Assembly: GCA_913056365.1 (NCBI GenBank)
Contig: CAJXLT010000001.1
Span: 868,001-932,000 of the forward strand
Reading direction: 5' to 3'
DNA length: 64,000 nucleotides
Source: an uncultured Paenibacillaceae bacterium
GTDB taxonomy: Bacteria > Bacillota > Bacilli > Paenibacillales > K13
Position numbers and translations under genes: made by a program. Positions 36,338-44,236 of the stretch are shown piece by piece. A model generated the notes under the pieces. It saw only the letters and a list, made by a program, of their open reading frames with translations. It was not told where the DNA came from and searched no databases. Numbering within the stretch: position 1 is the first letter of the stretch; every line of letters begins with the position of its first letter.

Positions 36338-37834
36338 ATGAGCAAGATGAGAGAATGGTTGAAGCAGAACAGCGGACGCACCTATAGCAATTATATCAAT
36401 GGCGAATGGACATCGAGCGCCAGCGGGGACACTACAACCTTATACGAATCTGCATTGCCGGATCATGTGCTGGGCAACTTCGCCAGCTCCGATCAATCGG
36501 ATGTCGATCGCGCTGTTCAGGCAGCTCATAAGGCGTTTCCTTCATGGAAGGTCACACCGCCATCAGCGAGAGCAGCCATATTGTATCGATTCGCCGACTT
36601 GCTCGAACAGCATCAGGAGGAGCTGTCCTATATGCTGTCTGCTGAGCAGGGCAAAGTGCTTGCAGAGTCGCGTGGAGAAGTAACTCGCGCAGCAGCAGAA
36701 GCGCGATTCGCAGCAGGAGAAGCGTTCCGCGTAGAGGGTTCGACGTTGCCTAGCGACAATCCGCAGGTGCGGAGCGAAGTCGTTCGCAGTCCGATTGGGG
36801 TGATCACCGCGATTGCGCCCTGGAACTTCCCGATCGTGACACCCGTACGGAAGATAGCGCCGGCTTTAGCATTCGGCTGCACGGTCGTACTGAAGCCAGC
36901 ATCAGCGACACCATGGTCAGCAGTGCGGCTCGTAGAGCTGCTCGCTGAAGCCGGCTTGCCGAACGGTGTAGTCAACCTGGTTACAGGCTCAGGCGGCAAA
37001 GTAGGCGACGCCTTGACTGAGCATCCGCTAGTGCAAGGGATTAGCTTCACAGGATCGACCGAGCTAGGCTTGCGCATCAATAAGATTGCAGCTGCCCGGT
37101 TTGCTAGAACGCAGCTGGAGATGGGCGGCAAAAATGCTGCGTTAGTGCTCGACTATGACAATTTGCCCTTTGCGGCTGATCAGATAGTAAGTGCGGCATT
37201 CGCCTGTTCTGGACAGAGATGTACAGCTATCAGCAGAGTAGTTGTCCTTCCGTCCCAGGCCGATCAGCTAACTGCTCTTATTCAAGAGCGTATAGAGAAG
37301 CTCCAAGTAGGACCTGCATGGGCAGACGGAGCGCAGGTTGGTCCCTTGATGGATGAGCGGCATTATGAGACAGTGAAGAAGTATATCGAGATAGGGAAGC
37401 AGGAAGGCGCTTCGTTAGTGTGTGGCGGTGACAAGATGGACGTTGCCGATCCCTATCTGGCTAACACACGCGCAGGATACTTCCTCAAGCCTGCCTTATT
37501 CACGAACGTGTCGAGTCAGATGCGCATTGCTAAGGAGGAAATCTTCGGTCCAGTCCTAACCGTACAAGCAGCTAAGGATATTGATGAAGCGCTGGAGATT
37601 GCCAATGCGACTGATTACGGGCTTGCCGCATCCGTGTTCACGAACGCGGTGCGAACAGCTGATCTAGCAGCAGCCGAGCTTGACAGCGGTATGGTGCATA
37701 TCAATCACGGCACAGCAAGTCAAGCGCATGTGCCGTTCGGCGGAGTGAAGCATTCCGGATTCGGCGCTTATTCGATTGGTCATTCGAATCAAGAATTTTT
37801 CACACATGTGAAGGCCGTTTATAGGGGACGATGA
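36338..37834 (+). CDS. Aldehyde dehydrogenase (succinate-semialdehyde/glycolaldehyde dehydrogenase-like)
   Basis: A 498-residue NAD(P)-linked ALDH. APWNFPI is the cofactor-binding motif; the catalytic Glu is in LEMGGKNA and the nucleophile Cys in ACSGQRCTA. EEIFGPV and PFGGVKHSGFG are conserved. The sequence sits in the broad GabD/AldA group. Last gene of the RraA-led operon. It would oxidise the aldehyde produced by the cleavage step to an acid such as glycolate. Confidence 0.9.
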   Translation: MSKMREWLKQNSGRTYSNYINGEWTSSASGDTTTLYESALPDHVLGNFASSDQSDVDRAVQAAHKAFPSWKVTPPSARAAILYRFADLLEQHQEELSYMLSAEQGKVLAESRGEVTRAAAEARFAAGEAFRVEGSTLPSDNPQVRSEVVRSPIGVITAIAPWNFPIVTPVRKIAPALAFGCTVVLKPASATPWSAVRLVELLAEAGLPNGVVNLVTGSGGKVGDALTEHPLVQGISFTGSTELGLRINKIAAARFARTQLEMGGKNAALVLDYDNLPFAADQIVSAAFACSGQRCTAISRVVVLPSQADQLTALIQERIEKLQVGPAWADGAQVGPLMDERHYETVKKYIEIGKQEGASLVCGGDKMDVADPYLANTRAGYFLKPALFTNVSSQMRIAKEEIFGPVLTVQAAKDIDEALEIANATDYGLAASVFTNAVRTADLAAAELDSGMVHINHGTASQAHVPFGGVKHSGFGAYSIGHSNQEFFTHVKAVYRGR

Positions 37835-37875
37835 ATTTTTTATAGAAATGTGACAAAAGCATTGCTGTACATGAT

Positions 37876-37914
37876 CAGGCGCGTTACTCTGTATTCTACA
37901 AGATAACGCGCCTG
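37876..37914 (+). terminator. Strong hairpin after ALDH gene
   Basis: CAGGCGCGTTA, 17-base loop, TAACGCGCCTG: a perfect 11-bp stem, followed by TAGTTT. Directly before the ribosome site of the hydroxyacid dehydrogenase gene, so it may be an intra-operon attenuator. Confidence 0.6.
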
Positions 37915-37935
37915 TAGTTTAAGGAGGGACCAACT

Positions 37936-38898
37936 TTGCAAATTACGGTATTGGACGGATATACGTTGAATCCGGGAGACTTGTCTTGGGAAGGCTTGCG
38001 GGCGCATGGCAGTCTTCAGGTGTATGACCGGACACCGCAAGAGCTTATTGTAGAGAGGGCTAAGGACGCGGACATTGTATTGACGAACAAAACACGACTG
38101 CATGCCGCAACGATTGCGCAGCTTCCGCAGCTAAAATACATTGGCGTATTGGCTACTGGGTATGATGTGGTCGATGTGAAAGCAGCAGCGGACAGGCGTA
38201 TTCCCGTGACGAATGTTCCTACTTATGGAACTGATTCAGTCGCTCAATTCGTGATGGCGCAGCTGCTAGAGCTTTGTCATCGAATTGGTTCTCACAATCA
38301 ATCTGTTCATCAGGGAGATTGGAGCAAGAGCGAAGATTTCTGTTACTGGCGCTATCCGCTTATCGAGCTTGCAGGCAAGACGATCGGTATTGTCGGATTG
38401 GGCCGTATCGGCATTCGGACTGCGCAACTGGCAGCGGCGTTCGGCATGAAGGTGAAGGGATATTCGCGTTCAGCGAAGCCGGAGCTGGATTGGGTTGAGC
38501 AGTGTGATCTGGACGAATTGCTGCGAACCTCAGACGTAGTGAGTTTGCACTGTCCGCTGACGGCAGATACGGAAGGGTTGATTCACCGCGGAAGCTTGTC
38601 TAAGATGAAGAACCAAGCGTTGCTCATTAATACTGCGCGAGGCAAGCTGGTGAAGGAGGATGACCTTGCTGCTGCTCTACGTGAAGGTGTAATCGCCGGT
38701 GCTGCATTAGATGTGCTGGTGACAGAGCCTCCGCAATCCGGAAGTGCTTTGTTCGGCATTGACAATTGCCTCATTACACCGCATATTGCATGGGCAAGTC
38801 AGGAAGCAAGAACACGATTACTGCATATTGCAATCGACAATGTCAGACAGTTTATACAAGGCGATGCCATTCATGTAGTGAATGACGTATCGCGATAA
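37936..38898 (+). CDS. D-2-hydroxyacid dehydrogenase (glycerate/hydroxypyruvate reductase-like)
   Basis: A 320-residue NAD(P)-dependent enzyme starting with TTG after AAGGAGGG. The Rossmann motif is GIVGLGRIGIRTAQ. The catalytic set is Arg in NTARGKL, Glu in TEPPQSG and His in LITPHIAWAS. Length and gene order (glycerate kinase next) suggest hydroxypyruvate or glyoxylate reductase making D-glycerate. A hairpin precedes it. Confidence 0.9.
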   Translation: MQITVLDGYTLNPGDLSWEGLRAHGSLQVYDRTPQELIVERAKDADIVLTNKTRLHAATIAQLPQLKYIGVLATGYDVVDVKAAADRRIPVTNVPTYGTDSVAQFVMAQLLELCHRIGSHNQSVHQGDWSKSEDFCYWRYPLIELAGKTIGIVGLGRIGIRTAQLAAAFGMKVKGYSRSAKPELDWVEQCDLDELLRTSDVVSLHCPLTADTEGLIHRGSLSKMKNQALLINTARGKLVKEDDLAAALREGVIAGAALDVLVTEPPQSGSALFGIDNCLITPHIAWASQEARTRLLHIAIDNVRQFIQGDAIHVVNDVSR

Positions 38899-38922
38899 TT
38901 CGATGAAAATGAGGGGAACACA

Positions 38923-40059
38923 TTGAAGATCGTATTGGCACCAGATTCATTCAAAGGATCGGCTTCTTCCAAGCAGCTATGTGAGGCAATGGCTGGCGCG
39001 GTGCTCCGTGAGCTTCCGAATGCAGAGGTGGTACAAATTCCAGTTGCGGATGGAGGAGAGGGCACCGTCGAAAGCATGGTATTAGCTGTTGGCGGCAAGC
39101 TTATTACCGAAACCGTCAGTGGACCGGACAATCAGCCTGTGGAAGCTTCTTATGGTATATTGGCAGACGGTAAGACCGTCGTCATTGAAACGGCGCAAGC
39201 GTCCGGGTTGCACTTGATTCAAGAGGAGAATCGCAATCCGCTCTACGCTACTTCCAAGGGAACGGGAGAATTGGTCGCCAAAGCGCTGGACAGCGGTTAC
39301 CGGGAATTCATTATCGGACTTGGCGGCAGCGCAACGAATGACGGCGGCATGGGATTGCTTCGTGGATTAGGTATGGAATTCTACGGACAGGATGATAAGC
39401 CGTTGGCAGAAGGAGGGGCCGCATTGATCGGCTTGAAGCGGATCGATGATTCGAATCTCCACGCTGGTGTCAAGGAAGCGACATTCACAGTCGCTTGCGA
39501 TGTAGATAATGTACTGTGCGGAACGCAAGGCGCTTCTGCTGTATTCGGCCCGCAGAAAGGGGCAACACCGGAGATGGTCCGCTTGCTGGACAGTGCGCTA
39601 GAGCATCTTGCTGCAGTCGTTCTTCGTCAAAAAGGACTGAATATGCTCGGCTGGAAAGGCGGAGGGGCCGCAGGCGGCATAGGAGCTGCCATTATGGCTT
39701 TTCTTCAAGCTCAATTCCAATCCGGTATTGAGACGATGATGCAAGTCGTCAAGTGGCAGGAGCAGATACGCGATGCTGATCTGATCATTACTGGAGAAGG
39801 GAAGTTAGACAGTCAGACACTGTCTGGCAAGGTCATCCACGGGTTGTGCGGACCTGCTCGTAAGCACAATATACCGGTGGTAGCGTTGGCAGGCAAGGTA
39901 GAGTTGACTTCGCTGCAATTAGATCAGCTAGGTGTTACGAGTGCCTTCTCTATTGTGCAGGGTCCGGTGGAATTGGCAGAAGCGATGAAGCATGCGCCTG
40001 AATGGGCTGCGAAGCTGACAGAGCAAGTCATCCGCTTATTTCGCGCAAGTTCGCGGTGA
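38923..40059 (+). CDS. glxK: Glycerate kinase (GlxK/GarK type)
   Basis: A 378-residue GK-1 family kinase that makes 2- or 3-phosphoglycerate from D-glycerate and ATP. Start TTG 38923 follows GAGGGG. Motifs are APDSFKGSASSKQLCEAM, PVADGGEGTV, the GGSATNDGG loop and ITGEGKLDSQTLSGK, all typical of the family. With the upstream dehydrogenase it closes a route from hydroxypyruvate/tartronate semialdehyde to glycolysis. Confidence 0.93.
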   Translation: MKIVLAPDSFKGSASSKQLCEAMAGAVLRELPNAEVVQIPVADGGEGTVESMVLAVGGKLITETVSGPDNQPVEASYGILADGKTVVIETAQASGLHLIQEENRNPLYATSKGTGELVAKALDSGYREFIIGLGGSATNDGGMGLLRGLGMEFYGQDDKPLAEGGAALIGLKRIDDSNLHAGVKEATFTVACDVDNVLCGTQGASAVFGPQKGATPEMVRLLDSALEHLAAVVLRQKGLNMLGWKGGGAAGGIGAAIMAFLQAQFQSGIETMMQVVKWQEQIRDADLIITGEGKLDSQTLSGKVIHGLCGPARKHNIPVVALAGKVELTSLQLDQLGVTSAFSIVQGPVELAEAMKHAPEWAAKLTEQVIRLFRASSR

Positions 40060-40069
40060 GGATCGGCAG

Positions 40070-40279
40070 TTACCAAGCACCGAAGAAATCACAGCTGTCG
40101 CGGTCGTGGTAATCAATTTCACTGATGCTTCGCTGAATGACAACCTGATTGTCGTCATAGCGGATAATACGGCCGCCAGCACTGATGAGGTGGTCGTCTT
40201 CAAATACTTGGATCGCGAACTGCTTCTCCATCGCATCAGTGAAATCGCGGTCCGTCATCAGCTTGCGAGTACGAGCCAT
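40070..40279 (-). CDS. Small hypothetical protein, 69 aa
   Basis: AGAGGAGG 7 bases before the ATG is a strong ribosome site. The protein is acidic, with a two- or three-strand beta core (IQVFEDDHLISAGGRIIRYDDNQVVIQ) and a HDRDSCDFFGAW tail. No family recognised. It is convergent with the glycerate kinase gene, with only 10 bp between stops. Confidence 0.75.
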   Translation of the reverse strand: MARTRKLMTDRDFTDAMEKQFAIQVFEDDHLISAGGRIIRYDDNQVVIQRSISEIDYHDRDSCDFFGAW

Positions 40280-40357
40280 CTATAGACCTCCTCTGGTAAA
40301 GTTCCTTCTATTCTATCAGACATAATTAGGGAAACCAATGAGACATTGTTTAAAGAA

Positions 40358-40386
40358 TTGACGTACTTCGTAATCAGTGCTACTAT
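40358..40386 (+). promoter_or_regulatory. Promoter of the ribose-type ABC operon
   Basis: TTGACG (40358-40363), 17-base spacer, TACTAT (40381-40386), 82 bases before the binding-protein start. Confidence 0.6.
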
Positions 40387-40467
40387 ACCTATTGTTATTA
40401 TAATCCCAATCTATCAGGTTGGAATTAATTTGGACTACTCAGAGACACATAGGGGGAGAAACAGATT

Positions 40468-41589
40468 ATGGCAAAGACACAACGCGTCATCATGCTGCTG
40501 CTCGTCGCTGTACTGACTGCAGCAATGCTTGCAGCATGCGGACCGGCAAACGGTAACAATGCGAATGGCACAGCGAACACGGGCAGTAATGAAGCAGGTA
40601 ATGACGGGAACAGTAACAGCGGGTCTGAACAACAAGATGCTGTAGACAATCCTTTGGCTGGTAAGAAGATTGCTCTGGTCATGCAATTTAATACAGGTAC
40701 ATTCTCAGCACAATACATTAATGGTGTGAAGGAACAGGCGGAGAAGCTCGGCGGTGAAGTTACTGTCCTTGCTTCCGATAACGATATTGCCAAGATGGCT
40801 TCGAATCTGGACCAAGCGGTTAACCAGAAGTTCGATGGCATTCTGATCGATCATGGCAACAAGGATGCGCTGCAGGCTGGCGTACAGAAAGCTCTGGACA
40901 ACGGCATTCCTGTAGTAGCATTCGATGCGGCTATGGAGATGGAAGGGGTTATTGACCTTCAGCAAGACGACCAGACAATGGCGCAGCTGACACTTGAGCA
41001 AATGGCACAGGACGTTGGCGAAGAAGGCAACTATGTGAAGGTTTGGGTTGCTGGATTTGCTCCGATGGAACGCAGACAGATTGCCTATGAGGCTTTCCAA
41101 GAACAGTATCCGAACATGCAAGAAATCGCTTCGTTCGGCAATGCTTCCAATCCGTTGCTAGACACGCAATCTCAAATGGAAGCCCTGTTGAAGAAATATC
41201 CAGAAGGTGAAATTGATGCAGTATGGGCGGCATGGGACGAATTTGCCAAAGGCGCTTCCTTGGCTATTCAACAAGCCGGACGCACAGAAATCAAAGTGTA
41301 CGGGATCGACATGAGCGACGAAGATCTGCAGATGATCCAAGATCCAAGCAACCCGTGGATCGCTTCGGCTGCTGTTGACCCGACGGATATCGGGCGTGTG
41401 CAAGTTCGTTATTTGTACCAAAAGTTCAACGGGGATGAGACACCTGCACAGGTCATTCTAGAGCCTGTCTATGTATCCGCAGATAACTTGCCAGACGAGC
41501 AAATTTCTACAAATGAGCTTTCCGAATATGTAGAAGGCTGGGGCAGCAGTGAACAAGGGTACACAGATTGGATGAAGGAACTCGAGTAG
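40468..41589 (+). CDS. Ribose-type ABC transporter substrate-binding lipoprotein
   Basis: A 373-residue periplasmic-binding-protein type 1 (Peripla_BP_4) lipoprotein. The signal sequence ends at lipobox LAAC (about residue 24), then a Gly/Asn/Ser tether. The mature part begins KKIALVMQFNTGTFSAQY, the usual first strand of sugar binders. It is followed by an RbsA-like ATPase and RbsC-like permease, so this is a CUT2 sugar importer. The ligand is unknown; the adjoining dehydrogenase/glycerate kinase genes suggest a sugar or sugar alcohol that is broken down to glycerate. Confidence 0.9.
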   Translation: MAKTQRVIMLLLVAVLTAAMLAACGPANGNNANGTANTGSNEAGNDGNSNSGSEQQDAVDNPLAGKKIALVMQFNTGTFSAQYINGVKEQAEKLGGEVTVLASDNDIAKMASNLDQAVNQKFDGILIDHGNKDALQAGVQKALDNGIPVVAFDAAMEMEGVIDLQQDDQTMAQLTLEQMAQDVGEEGNYVKVWVAGFAPMERRQIAYEAFQEQYPNMQEIASFGNASNPLLDTQSQMEALLKKYPEGEIDAVWAAWDEFAKGASLAIQQAGRTEIKVYGIDMSDEDLQMIQDPSNPWIASAAVDPTDIGRVQVRYLYQKFNGDETPAQVILEPVYVSADNLPDEQISTNELSEYVEGWGSSEQGYTDWMKELE

Positions 41590-41618
41590 TAATGGTTGAA
41601 ACCATATAGTGTTGAACG

Positions 41619-41645
41619 AACCCCATCGGGTTGTCCGATGGGGTT
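41619..41645 (+). terminator. Intercistronic hairpin after binding-protein gene
   Basis: AACCCCATCGG, loop GTTGT, CCGATGGGGTT: perfect 11-bp stem, then T. Likely partial terminator raising expression of the binding protein over its membrane partners. Confidence 0.65.
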
Positions 41646-41674
41646 TCCATTGATTGCGAGGAGGCACTACCGCT

Positions 41675-43177
41675 ATGCAGCCAGCATTGGCTATGAACAA
41701 TATTACGAAATCATTCCCCGGTGTACAAGCGCTTCAAGATGTGGATTTCACTGTACATGCGGGAGAAATTCATGCGCTGCTTGGGGCGAACGGAGCAGGT
41801 AAGAGCACATTAATGAAAATTCTCTCCGGCGCCTACACGCCTGATGCCGGAACGATTGCACTGGATGGACAGGAGATCACGATTCACTCCCCGCTCGACG
41901 CCTTGCGTCATGGAATCGTCTGTATCTATCAGGAAGTAGACACGGCGCTCGTCGGCAACTTGTCTGTAGCAGAGAATATATATATGGACCATATGAGCCG
42001 CAAAGGGAGCGGCTGGCTTCGCTGGGGAAGGCTGAAGCGCGATGCTGAAGCTGTGCTGCAACAGTTAGGCGCTCAGATTCCCGTTACACTGCAGGTCGAT
42101 GAATTGTCGATATCACAGAAGCAGTTAGTGCTGATCGCGAGAGCGATTGTGCAGCAGACGCGCGTCGTCATATTCGATGAGCCGACAGCACCGCTAAGCT
42201 CGGAGGAAGCAGCTAGACTGTTCGCTGTCATGCGGCAACTGAGAGACGATGGGGTCGCGTGCATTTTCATCTCACACCGTCTTCCCGAAGTATTCGATAT
42301 TTGTGACCGGATTACGGTCATGCGTGACGGTGAAGTTGTCTCTGTGCAAGCAACATCAGACACATCAATCTCTGATACAATCAAGGACATGCTAGGCAGA
42401 GCATTCGAAGAGGAATTCCCGAAGCTCCGTGTCCCTATTGGGAAGGAGCTGCTGCGAGTAGAGAACTTGCACAGCGGGCAGAAGGTGAGAGAGGTTAGCT
42501 TCACATTAAGAGAAGGTGAGATTCTAGGCATTGCCGGATTAGTAGGCGCAGGGAAGACGGAGCTGTCGCGTGTCATGTTCGGCGTAGATCGCGCCGAGCA
42601 GGGATCGATCCGCATGCATGGACGAGGACACCGGTTCACGGAGCCGTTCCAGGCGATACGTGAAGGGATCGTATTAGTTCCGGAGGAGCGGCGCAAGCAA
42701 GGCATTCTTGTGGACGAATCTGTACGAGACAACTTGACTGCACCTTCTATGAAGAAGTTTACACGTGCAGGATTTCTACAGCCGCAGCTTGAAACTGAGC
42801 ATGCTGACAGGATAGTGAGTCAGCTAGGTGTGAAGACGCCGCATGTGCAGCAGAAGGTTGGACACTTAAGCGGCGGCAATCAGCAGAAGGTAGTCGTGGG
42901 CAAGTGGTTGCCGACACAAGCGGAAGTATACTTGTTCGATGAACCGACCAAGGGTATCGATATTGGCGCCAAGAGCGATATGTTCAAGCTGATCGGTGAA
43001 CTAGCCGAACAGGGCAAGGGGATCATCTACTTCTCCTCAGAGCTATCGGAAATTCTCGGAATCGCTGACCGGATTCTCGTCATGTGCGACGGACGGATCG
43101 TCAAGCAATTAACGAGAGAAGAAGCAACACAGGATGCGATCATGTATTATGCCAGCGGCGGAACGGAGGAGCTATGA
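41675..43177 (+). CDS. Ribose-type ABC transporter ATPase (RbsA-like, two ABC domains)
   Basis: A 500-residue twin ATPase. ATG 41675 is chosen, since AGGAGG is 10 bases ahead; a TTG at 41654 is upstream of that site. Domain 1 has GANGAGKST and a degenerate signature (LSISQKQL); domain 2 has GLVGAGKTEL in place of a standard Walker A and the signature LSGGNQQK. This asymmetry is normal for the RbsA/MglA family. Walker B motifs read VIFDEPTAPL and YLFDEPTKGID. The stop overlaps the permease start. Confidence 0.92.
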   Translation: MQPALAMNNITKSFPGVQALQDVDFTVHAGEIHALLGANGAGKSTLMKILSGAYTPDAGTIALDGQEITIHSPLDALRHGIVCIYQEVDTALVGNLSVAENIYMDHMSRKGSGWLRWGRLKRDAEAVLQQLGAQIPVTLQVDELSISQKQLVLIARAIVQQTRVVIFDEPTAPLSSEEAARLFAVMRQLRDDGVACIFISHRLPEVFDICDRITVMRDGEVVSVQATSDTSISDTIKDMLGRAFEEEFPKLRVPIGKELLRVENLHSGQKVREVSFTLREGEILGIAGLVGAGKTELSRVMFGVDRAEQGSIRMHGRGHRFTEPFQAIREGIVLVPEERRKQGILVDESVRDNLTAPSMKKFTRAGFLQPQLETEHADRIVSQLGVKTPHVQQKVGHLSGGNQQKVVVGKWLPTQAEVYLFDEPTKGIDIGAKSDMFKLIGELAEQGKGIIYFSSELSEILGIADRILVMCDGRIVKQLTREEATQDAIMYYASGGTEEL

Positions 43178-44163
43178 ATAAGAACAGGTTGCTTGATCTT
43201 ACATTCAAATACGGCGCCATTGTTGTCATTGTTGGCGTGTTTTTATTTTTTTCCATCACAGAAGAGCATTTTCTGTCTTACGGCAATATTACAGATATAT
43301 TGCGTTCGATTGCGATCGTCACGTTCATTGCGATCGGCGTGACGATCTCGCAAATTGTGGACGGATTTGATCTATCTGTCGGCTCAACGGCTTCGCTAGC
43401 TACCGTAGTAGCAGCAGCGTTAATGGTCTGGTATGAGCAGCCGCTGTATATCGTTCTGATCGTGCCTGTTCTCCTAGGTGCTTGTATCGGCATGCTGAAT
43501 TCGCTGCTCATCGTCCGTATCCGTATTCCGGATCTGCTTGCAACACTAGCGATGATGTACATTATTGCCGGTGTGCAGAAGACATTCACACAAGGGTACT
43601 CCATCTATAGCCAGATGCTGATGCCGGATGGAGAGAAGGCGCCGGGGACGTTCCGCGACAGCTTCCTGTGGATTGGACAAGGGGAGATTGCAGGGGTGCC
43701 TGTTCCGGTCCTCTTGCTGATCGTGACAGTAGCTGTCGTGCATATTCTGCTGCATTACACCCGCTGGGGCAGACAGATGTATATGACTGGCGGTAATCGC
43801 GAGGCAGCACGATTGTCTGGCATCAAGGTGAATCGCATTCGTCTAGTTGCTTATGTGCTGTCCGGTGCATTGGCTGGCTTCGCTGGTGTGTTGTATGCGG
43901 CGCGTGTCGGGTCAGGACAGATTGATGCCGGTGCGCCATTGCTGATGGAATCGGTTGCGGCGGTGTTCGTAGGGTATTCCGTATTCGGCGCTGGCAAGCC
44001 GAACGTGATCGGTACGTTCTTCGGGGCTGTTTTAATTGGTATTTTGTTGAACGGGTTGACGATGATGAATTTGCCGTATTATTCGCATGATATTGTGAAG
44101 GGTACGATTCTTGTGCTGGCTTTGTCGATTACGTTCATTCATCTGTCCAGACGGAAGGCGTAG
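43174..44163 (+). CDS. Ribose-type ABC transporter permease (RbsC-like)
   Basis: A 329-residue membrane permease with about nine or ten helices. It carries GFDLSVGSTASLATVVAA, typical of RbsC-type permeases, and GGNREAARLSGIKVNRIRL, the conserved coupling loop. ATG 43174 overlaps the ATPase stop (ATGA) and has GGAGG ahead. It ends the operon before a bidirectional terminator. Confidence 0.92.
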   Translation: MNKNRLLDLTFKYGAIVVIVGVFLFFSITEEHFLSYGNITDILRSIAIVTFIAIGVTISQIVDGFDLSVGSTASLATVVAAALMVWYEQPLYIVLIVPVLLGACIGMLNSLLIVRIRIPDLLATLAMMYIIAGVQKTFTQGYSIYSQMLMPDGEKAPGTFRDSFLWIGQGEIAGVPVPVLLLIVTVAVVHILLHYTRWGRQMYMTGGNREAARLSGIKVNRIRLVAYVLSGALAGFAGVLYAARVGSGQIDAGAPLLMESVAAVFVGYSVFGAGKPNVIGTFFGAVLIGILLNGLTMMNLPYYSHDIVKGTILVLALSITFIHLSRRKA

Positions 44164-44196
44164 ATTAGCACACCTCCATGCACAATAATATAAACA

Positions 44197-44236
44197 AAAA
44201 AGGTTGGGTGGAACGCTGTTCCTGCCCAACCTTTTG
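44197..44236. terminator. Bidirectional terminator between convergent permease and topB2
   Basis: AAAAAGGTTGGG ... CCCAACCTTTT with an inner GGAAC-GCT-GTTCC stem. T runs on both sides serve both genes. Confidence 0.8.
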
